From Eublepharis macularius (Eukaryota; Chordata; Lepidosauria; Squamata; Eublepharidae), in assembly GCF_028583425.1 (NCBI RefSeq), contig NC_072807.1, positions 30,571,001 through 30,635,000 of the forward strand: a stretch of DNA of 64,000 nt, in the 5' to 3' direction. The number at the start of each line of letters is the position of its first letter. The first letter of the stretch is position 1. The position numbers and the translations under genes were made by a program. The notes beneath the pieces were generated by a model. It was given only the letters and a program-made list of their open reading frames with translations, was not told the DNA's origin and searched no databases. Positions 22,201 to 34,200 of the stretch are shown here, one piece after another.

Positions 22201-25200
22201 AGAGCAGCAGGATTTGAGTATGGTGGCACCTCGGAGACCAACAAGATTTTCAGAGTATGATAACAACAACAACAACATTAGATTTATATACTGCCCTTCA
22301 GGATGACTTAACACCCACTCAGAGCAGTTTACAAAGTATGTTATCATGGTGACACTGAGAGATCTCTGTCTTTTGGTGCTACACCTCTGAAGATGCCAGT
22401 CACAGCTGCTGGCGAAACATCAGGAACTACAATGCCAAGACCACGGCAATACAGCCCGGAAAACCCACAACAACCATCGTTCTCTGGCCGTGAAAGCCTT
22501 CGACAATACATATGTTATCATTGTCCCCACAACAATCGCCCTGTGAGGTGGGTGGGGCTGAGAGAGCTCTGAGAGAGCTGTGACTGACCCAAGGTCATCC
22601 AGCTGGCTTCAAGCGGAGGAGTGGGGAATCAAACCTTGGCTCTCCAGATTAGAGTCCTGCTGCTCTTAACCGCTACACCAAACTGTGTCAAACTGAGTCA
22701 AAGCTCCCTTCTTCCCAAGTTCATACCTTGAAGTTATAATATAAAGAACACTTAGGATACAGAAAAGAGAAAAGGGAAGGGGAACAAAAATTTAAAAACA
22801 ACTTCAGCTACATATTACAAAGACTAACAGAATACAATAAGCATATGACTCTTAAAACATAGCTTTCAAGCCTATTGCATAATATTTATTTATTTTATTA
22901 TTTTTGATTTTTATTCCACCCTCCCCGCACAGGGAGGTGCAGAAGTGCTGATAAAAACCTTTAAACATTTTCCTTTTCTTAATCTTAATAAACCTTACCC
23001 TTAGATCAATAAACACTATGACTAATTATGTATTAATCTATTAAACTAATTATCTATACTTTGAAAATCTTGTTTGTCTAAAGTGCCCCTGGACTCCAAT
23101 CCTGCCAATCAACCAATCATCAACCTTGTTGTGGCCATTTCGGGGCTGTTATTGCAAAGATGCATGCATGGTTGTTTTTACTCAAAACCCACCCCCAATT
23201 ATTCTAAATAAGCATTGGCATTTAATTATTTTATTTTTCCAGGTTTGCAATGCCCCCTTTTTCTCCCCGGGCCAGCCGAGCAGCGGTCTGCGAGAGGCGC
23301 TTCTTCTTTACGCGCCGCCAGGTGGCGCCGCTCCCGCCTCGGCCGCTGCTCCGGCTCTGGGCGTCGAAGAATTGCCTCGCCGGCTGCCGCGGCGTCTGGT
23401 TTCAGGGGGGCAGGCCCGGAGGGGCGGGCGGCTGGAGGCGGAGTGGCTGGGAGCCGCGAGAAGGCACGCCCACCCCGCAAACGCCTGCGAGCGGCGGCAG
23501 CGGCGGCTGGGGCTTTGCAAACGTGGCCGAGCCTCCAAAGCGCCCGTCGCAAAGCGCGCAGAGCTCCTGCCGGAGACTCCCGGAGGGGCGCGCCGGGCCT
23601 CCTCCTCCTCGTTCCTGGCGCTCCGGCTGCGGAGCCCGTTTTCTGCGCGTGCCGCCCGGGAACCCTTCCGACGGGCAATGCAGAAGCTGCTCCAGCAGCT
23701 GCCGGCCAGCGCGGCCAACTTGGTGAAGTCCCAGCAAGGCGGGGCGGGCGAGGAGGCCAAGAGCCCCGTGCTGGTGCCCGACGGCTCGTCGCAGCAGGCC
23801 TGGTACAGCGCGCTGGAAGGCGACGAGATGCGGCTGCTCAAGGCGCCCGACCAGGAGGCGGCCGCCCCGTCGGAGAGCGGCGCCGAAGGCGGCGTGGCGC
23901 AGCCCCTACGGTAGGGCTTGGAGACGCCCTTTCCCCTCGGAGCCCCCCGCGTGCTTTGGACCTCTTGGCTTGCACGGGCGCTGTGTGAACGCTGCCGGAT
24001 GCGGGCAGGCCACAGCTATCGAAGTGGAAACCCACATCTAAGGGAGCAAAGCAATGTACCAACGAAGAATCTTACCAAAAGTATATTATGTGAAATATTT
24101 TTGAATATTTGTCACTTTATATTACAAATATTCAAAAATATTTCACATAACATACTTTTGGTAAGATTCTTCGTTGGTACATTGCTTTGCTCCCTTAGAT
24201 GTGGGTTTCCACTTCGATAGCTGTGTTCTGTTTCTAAGGGTGCTTCTCTTCTTTTTCTCTGGATACGGGCAGGCGGCTGGTAGTTGTTCCTGGGAGAGTT
24301 AACGCCAGTGCTGGTACCGGATTGGAGGCTTTTTATGCTGCAACACTAAAAACACTTTCCTGGGAGCAAACCTCATTGAATAAAATGAGACTTGCTTCTG
24401 AGTAGACCTTGGGGATTGCTTTATTGCTCGTAGGAGCTTTATTGGATTGAAGAGCAGGGTTGGAGTCCAGCCGCACCTAAGAGACCAGCAAGATTTGTAG
24501 GGTACAAGCTTTGGAGAGTCAAAGCTCCCTTCGGATATCTGAAGCTCCTGAGACTTGGAAGTCCCAGCAAGCTCTCCCCTCTTCAGGCATCCCAAAATCT
24601 TGTTGGTCTCTAAGGAGCCAGTCTTGCTTTTATTTGATGGAACGATTCAATACCACTTACACTTTTTGCATCGGTGAAACAAACTAATTCTAAAAGGGAG
24701 GGAAAGATAGTTTAAAGATATAGTTGACTTTAGTATAGTGTAAAGATAGTTAGCAGACATCATTTTAGAAACTTCCCAATTCCACATGGAGGCGGGAATG
24801 CCTCTTCTCAGATGGTGCCCGTCCTCTCTGTACATGTTTGTTAAATAAGCATTGAGCTTTCCCCCAGTTACTCTAGGCACCTTTTTAATTCATCAAAATG
24901 GGTTTCATCTATTAATCTAATTGATTTACAGTGTGCTTCTGTATAGTGGAGTAATTCTGCCTAGGATTGTATTGTTAATCAAGTCAGCATTGCAGCTCTA
25001 ATAAATTACAGAAAAGTGTCTAACTTGTTGAGTAGTGAAGGAGGAAGAGTAGAGGTTTCTTGCAAGAATATTGTGGTCTTTTTTGGCTGCCAGGGACTAA
25101 AGCTTCAACTGGTCTTCAGAGCTTCATTGCTGATCATTCGCACACAACTTTGCCTTGCACACAAGAGCACAAGCATGTGTATGCAAACTCCAGTTAAGTC

Positions 25201-28200
25201 GCTTGGTTTTTTCTACGCTGGACACTCTGGGCCCAGTTTGCTGCCCTCTCAGTTCTTCTGTTCGGCTTCATTCTAAGCATTACTTTCCTCTCCTTTACGG
25301 AAGGGCAAATGTGATCAGAACACTCAAACAGTTTGGTCTCCTGAAAAGTGCTACAGAAATGTTGGTCGTGATGTGCCAGAGTTGGGTGAAGTTGGGCCAC
25401 CAACCAGCAAGAGGGGAAGGATAGACCCGGCTGTCCCAGCTCCCTGAAGTAGTATACTTTTTTTACCCCTTCAAGACCACTTAACATGGCAGGACGGGCC
25501 CTGATTCTCTGCTCATTTGCTTAGAAGCCCAAGTGGAGTTTATTACCAATGAAGCATGCCTAGGAGGGCAACGTTGGCTTTGGGTTTGCAGAGATGGCAG
25601 CTTAACAGTAGATTTCCACTCCTATGCCCTTTGTTCAGTGCGTGCTTATGGGTAGAGCAAGTGATTTAATTGGCCAAAGGGATAGTTCACACGTGCGTTA
25701 TCTGTTTTTTGCCTGGTGCTGTGCGTTTGAATGCTCAGCCATCAAAAACATCAAGTTTGAAGTGATTCCAGATGTTATGGATGTGTGAGAGCACATTCTC
25801 ACATGCTGTCATTGCTTGATGCTGTGCTTGGGTGAGGAGCATGTCTGAACCAGCTTCTAAGACCATGAGAAACCCAATAGCCTTCGTTTTCTGAGTTTTG
25901 AGTATTTTTGTTTTGATGTTGCAAGAAAGGATGGATTTTCTGATTCCTCAGTGCCAAGCATTTTGACCAGAGCTTGGTGCCAGGAGAAGCATCAGAGGAA
26001 AGGATTCCAATGTGGTTGGAAACCCTCCTGCCCCGAAGGGGTTGGCTAGAGGCTGCAGGGGGGAGAAGAGGCCCCAGCTGCCCTGGGGGAAGATGGCTCC
26101 AGCTGATGCTTGCAAGCCCTGTGTGTGAGGCTGGGCGGTCGTGAAGTGCTTGGTGCTTAATGCCTGGCACAGAGGGAGATGTCTGCAGGGCATGTGAGAT
26201 GTCTGCCTGGTGACGTTGCTGTAGCAACTGCCTCTCAGCCAAGGGTTCCTTTTTCAGGCTGCTGTGAACGAATTCCTGGTGAGGATAAATATTTCACAAA
26301 CTGCTGAGGGCTTGGATTCCTTTGTGCAAGCGGAGCAGTGTGGAGGATCGGGTTTCTCTTTGGAGCATCTGCTCTTCGTGTGGTTTTTGACCCTTGGAGT
26401 CGCCCCACATGTCATGGTGTGGAGTGGTGGTCTTTGGTGCACATGTGTGCATGTCACACGTTGTGGTGTGGAGTGGTGGTCTTTAGTGCGCATGTTTGTG
26501 TACATGTCACACGTCGTGTGGAGTGGTGGTCTTTGGTGTACATGTTTGTGTACATGTCACACGTCGTGTGGAGTGGTGGTCTTTGGTGCTCATGTTTGTG
26601 TACATGTCATACATGTCACACATGTCGCGGTGTGGAGCGGTGGTCTTTGGTGCGCATGTGTGTACACATGTCACTTACTAACCATGCCTCAGAGTGAGGT
26701 TCACATCCACCCAGGAGCCCTTTGGCATGGTCATAATCATCATTCTTTAACATGTTTCTGTGGAGAGTTGGGCACTGTCCTGGAATTCAGTGTGAATCTG
26801 AACTTTAGTGGCAGAGAGAAGTGGTGGATAGATTTTGAAAACTCAAATATAGGATCCTGTGTGATGTTCGTGGGAAACTGGGTCACTGAAAGAGCACTGG
26901 GATTGGGCCAAAAGCCCATCTAGTCCAGCATTGTTTCCCACAGTGGCCAACCAGGTCCCTCCCACAGGCCTACGAGGAGAGCACACAGGCCAGCCCTGCC
27001 TCCTCTTGTTGACTCCTGCCTTTGGGCATGGAGGTTCCATCGATGGATCTATTCCCCCGAGTGTATACTCCTCTTGTAAAACCATCTAAGCTAGCAGCTG
27101 TCATTGTGTCCTGTGGCAGTGAGTTCCATAAGATAATCAGACATAGTATGACATACTTTTTGATGTGCTTTGAATGTACAGCCTATTAACTTCATTGGAT
27201 CCTTCTGAATTCTAGAATTAGAGGAGAAAAAGTTCTTTCTCCATATTCTCCACTGCATGCGTAGTTTTATAAGCCTCTGTCATCATTTTTTTTTTACGAA
27301 ACTGAAAATCCTCAGACTCTTTAACCTTTCCGCATAGCAATGATTGCCCCAGCCTGTTGATTGTTCTAGCTGCCCTTTTCTGTATTTCCCTGGTGAAGGG
27401 AAGGCTGAGGTAGGAGGCTAGAATTCCGTTTCAGATACCTGAAGGACTCTCCTATGAAAGAGGGAAAAAGCTTGTTCAGTGATGCTCCCGGTGGCAAAGC
27501 TAGATTGAACGGGCTTAAGTAACAGGAGGGTAGGTTTCATTTGCACTTTGGGAGAAGTTTTTGAACACTAACAACAACTGGGTTATGGAACCAGTGACCT
27601 AAGCGGGGTGGGCTCTCCCTCACCGGATGTTTGCTTGCAACGTTCTGTCAGTCGAATGCTCCAATTTCATATTTCCTGCATTAAACTGCCTTAGATAGCC
27701 CCTTCCAACTCTAGAAGTCTGTGATCTCTGGCAGCTTCTTGCAATTCCAACCATTACACAGAGGCAAACAGACTCTTCTGACACAAGAAGGTCTTCTGTG
27801 GCCAGGAAGGGAATGGTTAATGGAAGGGTAAGTAATTCGGACCCCAAAACAGCAAGACACCCTGAAAGAAGCAGAAGAGAACTCTTTTGGGGTTCCTACT
27901 TCCAGTTTTTGCCACCTGTGCATGTGGGCAAAGTCTGGAGCAAATGAGGACGTGCCAGGTCTTCTTTTTTACCTCCAGCTTGGATACTAGAGATGGCTGG
28001 TGTTGAACTTGGGATCTTCCGCATGCAAAGCAGATGCACTGCTACTGTGAGTCTCTCTACACAAGACATCTTACATGCTCAAGTGTAGGGAGACGCAATG
28101 TTAGTCGGGAAGCGTAGTTTAAAGAGTTGAAGGCTCTGTTTCACCTCTCTACACCAGGATAGTTGAAAAAGACGGAGCTAGTGGAGATCACTCCTCAGAG

Positions 28201-31200
28201 GGTTTGTTAATTTCATCTTTGCCTCCCCTGAAAGCTCCAATTTCACCTCTCAGTCTGGGGAGGCGAAGATGAAATTAACAAACCCTCTGAGGAGTGATCT
28301 CCGCTAGCTCTGTCTTTTTAAACTATCCTGGTATAGAGAGGTGAAACTGACAGAGCCATTGGCTCTGTCTTTAAACTACACTTCCTGACTAACATTGTGT
28401 ATCCCTACGCTTGAGCACCATCATGTAAGATGTCTCATGTAGAGAAACTGAGTCATGGCCTACCCTGCCCATCAGGGATGGGGTCTGAGTTCCTGTCTTT
28501 GTCTGGCGGTGTAGAAGGGCTCCTAGTCTACACCATCATCCTTTCAACTCCTGGCCACCACAACATCCCCAGATAAAAAGGTGGTCTGGAACTGACGTAT
28601 AATCCCTAAGAACTGAAGAGTCCTAACATTTGCCTTAGACACGGATTCTCTTTATAATTCAACTTACGTTATGCTGGAAAGTTAATTTTTCCCCCATCCT
28701 ATCTTCCATTTTCTGGTCCAGTAGAAGTTCTCTGGAGCTCTATGGCTTTGATTTGACTGCAGATATCTTCCCTTTCCCGTCCAGGTTTGCTCCACACCCC
28801 TCCGTGGTTGTTTGGAGCAGGCTCTATCCCACCCTTTGCATGGTTTAGAGCAGTGTGAAAAATTAAGGCCGCTCTAGAGCCCTCCTAGATGCCTAAGAGA
28901 TCAGGTAATATTTGAGCATTAAACTTTAACCCTGGGCGGGGGGGAAGACTGGGTCAAAGGGTAATGCCAGGGGCAAGCTTGAAGTTCTGCAGCAAGCTGC
29001 CTCGCGTCTTACTCATTGTTACGCAAACGCCCTTGGGATGCTGCTGGAATGTCTCTGTTTGCTACTGGAATTAGCATGTGCCTGTGTGTGCACGCAGGGA
29101 AGACTGTAGACTGTAGAGAGTAAGAAGATGAAACAGTTGGCCGTATCGCTAGCTGGTGTGATCTGAGCTGGGTGGATGCAACTCGCTAGTCTGTGTGAGT
29201 GCCGTCAAAGTTTACAAAGTGGTGGCACAATGCCAGGGCTCATTTTGAGGGGGAACGTGCAGGAATGCAGTTCCGGCAGTTCCCCAAAGAGGTCACATGT
29301 CAGGTGGCCCCGCCCACCTGACTCTCAGCCATTTTGGGCCCGTTTCGGCCTGGATTTGGCCTCTGATGGGTGGTGGATCACTCTCCCACTCAGCAGTGTC
29401 CCGATCCTGACCATTTTGGGCCCCTTTTCAGCCATTTTCAGCCCCCTTTTGCCATTTTGGGCCCAGTTTCGGTCCTGAATGGTCAGGATTGGGTCCAAAA
29501 CAGCCAGGATAGGTGTTGTCAGGGGTGTGTGGCATATGCCACACATCAAAAGGAGCTGTGTGCATCTCCATATCAAAGGAGTTGTTTACATCCCTCCTCT
29601 CCTCCTCCCCTCCCCTCTCCTCCTCTATATTTGACCAGTTTCTTTCTGCCCTCCATGCATCTGACAAAGAGAACTGTGGTTCTCGAAAGCTTATGCTACA
29701 ATAAAATTGGTTAGTCTTAAAGGTGCTACTGGGCTCTTTTTGATTTTTCCTACAGACTAACACGGCTAACTCCTCTGGATATATGCAGATCAGTTATGCT
29801 AATGACAGACTTCTGGCGGATGTCAAGGGCCGTGGCATATGCTAATGAGTTATGCTAATAAGTTACGTTAATGAGTTCCTCCAGCTCTTTTTCTACGAAA
29901 TGACCCCTGCACAATGTTATCCTGAAAGATGGAAGCTGTTCTCCGGGCCTGGTGGAAAAGCCGATTCCGAGCTTACATATAGGGTTTGGCAATGCAAATG
30001 CGGTTGCCCACCTTTTCACGGAGAGCTTTTTTTAGGATTAATAGTATGATTCATTTATTTTGCAGCATCCCCCTGTGTGGGGCTTTAGGATATGAATGGG
30101 ACGGTGGTTACAGTGGTAACTTTTACATTTGGGAATCAAAAGAAGGAGAGACGAGAGGCAGGGATCAGTAAGGGCCAGATATGCACTTGTTTATTCGTTA
30201 TGTTATTTCCTTCGTGTCCTGCTTTCCTCCCCAACAGGGACCCAAAGTGGTTTTCAGCCGTCTCCATTTTATCCTCACAGCAACCCTGAGAAGTAGGTTA
30301 AGCTGGAAAAGTCTGACCGACCCAAGGTCGCCATATCAGTTACAAACAGTAGAAAGTACACCTATTCTGCTTTTTTAATCCCGACCCCCAATACGTGCTA
30401 TCTTTATTATTTTTACAACCTTTTAGTGTTACACTAGCATCAAAAATTTTCAGGTGCCTGCGAGTTGCCTTTTTGGCCTTGCTTCTTAAAATAAACTTCC
30501 TCTCTGTTGACTTTGGGGGTCTACAATGAGTAAGTTGGCCCCGCATTGCCCAGAACCGAGCACTGACCCCACAGACGCACCTGCTGTGATGCTTTGATCT
30601 GAAGTAAGATAGCCGGATCTGGGCGGCTGCCCCTCTGGCTTGTGTTCCCCATGATGAAAGCCCCCCCCATCTTTTGCAGACATGACGATCTAAAGGAGAT
30701 GCTGGATAGCAACAAGGATTCATTGAAGCTGGAGGCTATGAAGAGGATTGTAGCGGTGAGCCCCTGCTTGTTCCTCGGCTATGGCATCAGACTTGGGAAT
30801 TGCCCTCGTAGGGCCACCTGCAGTGGGAAGAGTTTGCCCCCGCTTGCCTGGCATTGCAGCCCTTCTCTCTCTCTCTCTCTCTCTCCCACACCCACACCCA
30901 CCCACCCAGATTGCCACTGAAACATAGTTTGCCTTTAGGTTTGCAATTTGACGTAGAGGGGATGGGGAAGAGGCATTTAAAGGGGGGGAAGATACCTTGA
31001 GATTGCTGACATCTTGACTGGCTACCCCGTTTCTGCTTCTTCTCTTGCTCGCAGATGATAGCCAGAGGCAAGAACGCGTCCGACCTCTTCCCAGCCGTGG
31101 TGAAAAACGTGGCTTGCAAGAATATCGAGGTAAGCAATCCTGTTCATCCTGGGCCTGAGAAGAGTCTCTCTGCACATGTGCGCAGGTATGCAAGTTGCAA

Positions 31201-34200
31201 GCAGCTCTCAGTTTTAAAAATTTCTTTTTTTATGTCATTTATAGTCCACCTTTCTCACTGAGACTCAAGGCGGATTACACAGCATGAGATTAGCACAGTC
31301 AAGTTCAAGGACATTTCCATCAACCTTGCTGCATTTTATTACCACCTCCCATTCAAAAATAAGCATCCGTTGTAGGGGAGGCAAGAATGTGGGGAGAGTA
31401 AGCCTGTCTAACCAGCATTGTATCTCTGGCAGGTAAAGAAGCTTGTGTATGTCTATTTGGTCCGATACGCAGAAGAACAGCAAGACTTGGCTTTGCTCTC
31501 CATTTCGACCTTCCAGCGAGGACTCAAGGTCAGAAATTGTGGCGTTCCCTGGGTGGGGATCAGACTAGATCGGCACTGATTTTCCCTTGGGGTGTTCAGG
31601 ACTAGGGTGGGGTGGCTGTATGCTGGACAGCAGGTTTGCCATCTGACTGATCTCTACCTTTTTAGTTAGAGCCTTCTGTATTGTGAGGCCTCCAGAGGTT
31701 ATTCGGCGCTTGTATGGGGGTTTCAAGCCAGAGGTTGGGGGAAAGCACAAGGGGCGTAGCAAGATCAAGATCCCACCATGTTGCAAAGTCAACTTGCATT
31801 TTATTTCCATATTTGGTTTGGGAAGCTCATATGTGTCTTTCCAGTCAGTTGCCCACGTAGATGAAACTAACATACTTCAAGACATTTTGCTAAGCCACCT
31901 GTCCGCCTCCAACCACTTTTTGGTCAGCTCTGGCCACTGAAATCCCAATGAGTTACAGGTTTCCCAAGCTTTCGTGGTCACTTGAGGCATGTCGGTTGCA
32001 ACTAACTACTGTAGTCAGGGGTGCATTGTGGCTTGGAGATAAGCAACACTCTTACACAGAATTTGTTGACATTAACCTGGAAGCGATACAGGCAAGAAGT
32101 ATCTGTGTCGGGCTGTCTTGAGGGCTGAGACAGAGAGACAACATGCATGTCTGTAGTCTATGACATGCAAAATTTAAGATGTAGCCTCAATTTCCCTTGG
32201 GCTTGTGCAAGGAAGGGAGAGGCAATTTAACCCTTCAACATCTGTTCAGCTTTATTAATTAAACCTGGGCTTCCCCTTCTCTCCCCAGAGAGCTCTTAAT
32301 TCAGCTGATCAACATCTTCTGGTGGTCTCTGGCCCCAAGGACATTCGCCTAGCCTCAACTAGGGCCAGGACCTTTTCAGCCCTGGCAGCGGCCTGGTAGA
32401 ACTCTCTCTCCGTCAAGACCAGGACCCTGTGGGACTTTTTACAGTTCCACTGGGCCTGTAAGATGGAGATGTTCCGACAGGCCTATGGCAGTGGTTGAGG
32501 TTTGGGCAGGCTACCTGGTCAGCCTCTGTGCTGAGGCCTTGATCTGCTGTTAATTTGAAACATCTGTAACCTGTCTGCCCTACCCTTTTCGATTGCTGAA
32601 GAGGTGTATTTTTAATATCTTCACTAATGTTAGAAATGCTTTTATGGCATTAAATTGTCATCTGTATTTTATATTGCTGTACTTTATACTGTACTTGCAG
32701 TTATTGTATTTTAACAATGTCGTTACCTGCTCTGAGCCCGTTGCGGGGAGGGCAAGTTAGAAATTCAATAAATGAAATTAAATTTGTTCTTAGCATTTGA
32801 AGAGGGGAGGAACGCCACGTTTTTAAGGACCTGTCTTTTCCCCTTCAAATTGTTAATAGCTGAGTGGGCGAATGGGCTTCAGTTATCAAAACAAAGCAGA
32901 GGTTGAAGGGTTAAACTTCCATCATTTTATATACTGATTGAGATGAGCACGGTCTGGTTTGAGCCCTGAGATTCTGCCAGAAAAGGGCTAAATTTTCAAG
33001 GAGTCTGATCTGTTTTTCTCCCCCTGGAGAGAACCCCCATCCCACCCCTCTGCACATCATAAAGAGGTTTATCTGAGGAATTAGTGTTGTAAAGAAGCGG
33101 GCATGGTATGACTGTCGCTTATAGCTGAAAATTCCTTCTGTGCTGCAGGACCCCAATCAGCTGATCCGGGCCAGCGCCCTCCGGGTTCTCTCCAGCATCC
33201 GCGTGCCCATTATTGTCCCGATCATGATGCTAGCCATCAAAGAGGCAGCGTCGGACATGTCCCCGTACGTGCGCAAGACGGCAGCTCATGCGATCCCCAA
33301 ACTCTACAGGCAAGTGAGAGCAAAAGTTTTCTTCTTCTGTCCTCCTGCACCAACAAACCCTTAACCTTAAATTGGTCTTTGTGTCTTGCAAGATCTGTTG
33401 TGCTTTACTCCAGTGCAAAGCAAAAGGCAAGCTTCCAAATGCAGTAGAACCGGGAATTGAGTTTTGCATTATCTTGTAAGCTGGGACATATTAATCGACC
33501 CAGTACTGATTCAGAACATTGGTTCCTCTAGCTCAGCATCCTGTGCTGTAGCCGGTGGTGGCTCTCCAGAGGCTCAGGTATGAGGGGTTTTCCCTGTCAC
33601 CTGGTGTCCTTTACCTGGAGGCTGTACCTGGAACCTTTTGCGTGCAAAACATGAGCTCTGCCACTGAGCCATATTCTCTTCCCCCTATGTTTGAGGCCAG
33701 GGAATGTGTACCGTGATACAGTGTTTCCTGCATTTTGGGGCTGTTTCTCCTGGAATGCTACCAACTCCAGTATAGCCTTCTTCAATCAAAAACTTGGAGG
33801 CACACTTAAAAGGCCGTGCTTTAGATACCACATTATCATTCTGATATTTCTTTGGACAAATGAGAGGTCGTGTTAAAAACAGACGAGGGAGTTACACCAA
33901 AGGCCTTCCTTTCTTCGACTAAGTAGGTCACTCTCTCCGAGCTGGAGCTGTGTCACTCAGAAGCACGTCCCTTCATGTGATAGCAAGTGAAAACAGCTGA
34001 AAGCTGTCGGTGGAAGTTTTGGAAGCTTAGTCGCGAAAGAGAATTTACAGTTACTCCCTAGCCGGGTGGCACACTAAACACTCCGCCAGGCAAGGGCGGC
34101 CCTTGAGAAATGGAGAGACGTACTGAATTTCTGGGCTTCTGTCTCTTTTTTCACAATTTTTTTTCCCTACTGTACCAGGAAGTCAAACTGATCTTTTAAA

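Noticed and set aside
23226..23841. 150- and 177-residue minus-strand frames in the same island
   Set aside because: Arg/Ala/Pro-rich frames antisense to a CpG island with no domain or splice support.
23126..23914. 262-residue frame across the intron 1 island
   Set aside because: It starts at a non-ATG codon in AT-rich intron and gains most of its length from GC-rich composition. Only the ATG at 23678 is kept as a candidate.
26413..26685. CRISPR-like array
   Set aside because: Units are contiguous without unique spacers, and the genome is vertebrate. It is a minisatellite.
26264..26923. 219-residue plus-strand frame
   Set aside because: Mostly translation of the minisatellite (repeated [12 protein letters not shown] units).
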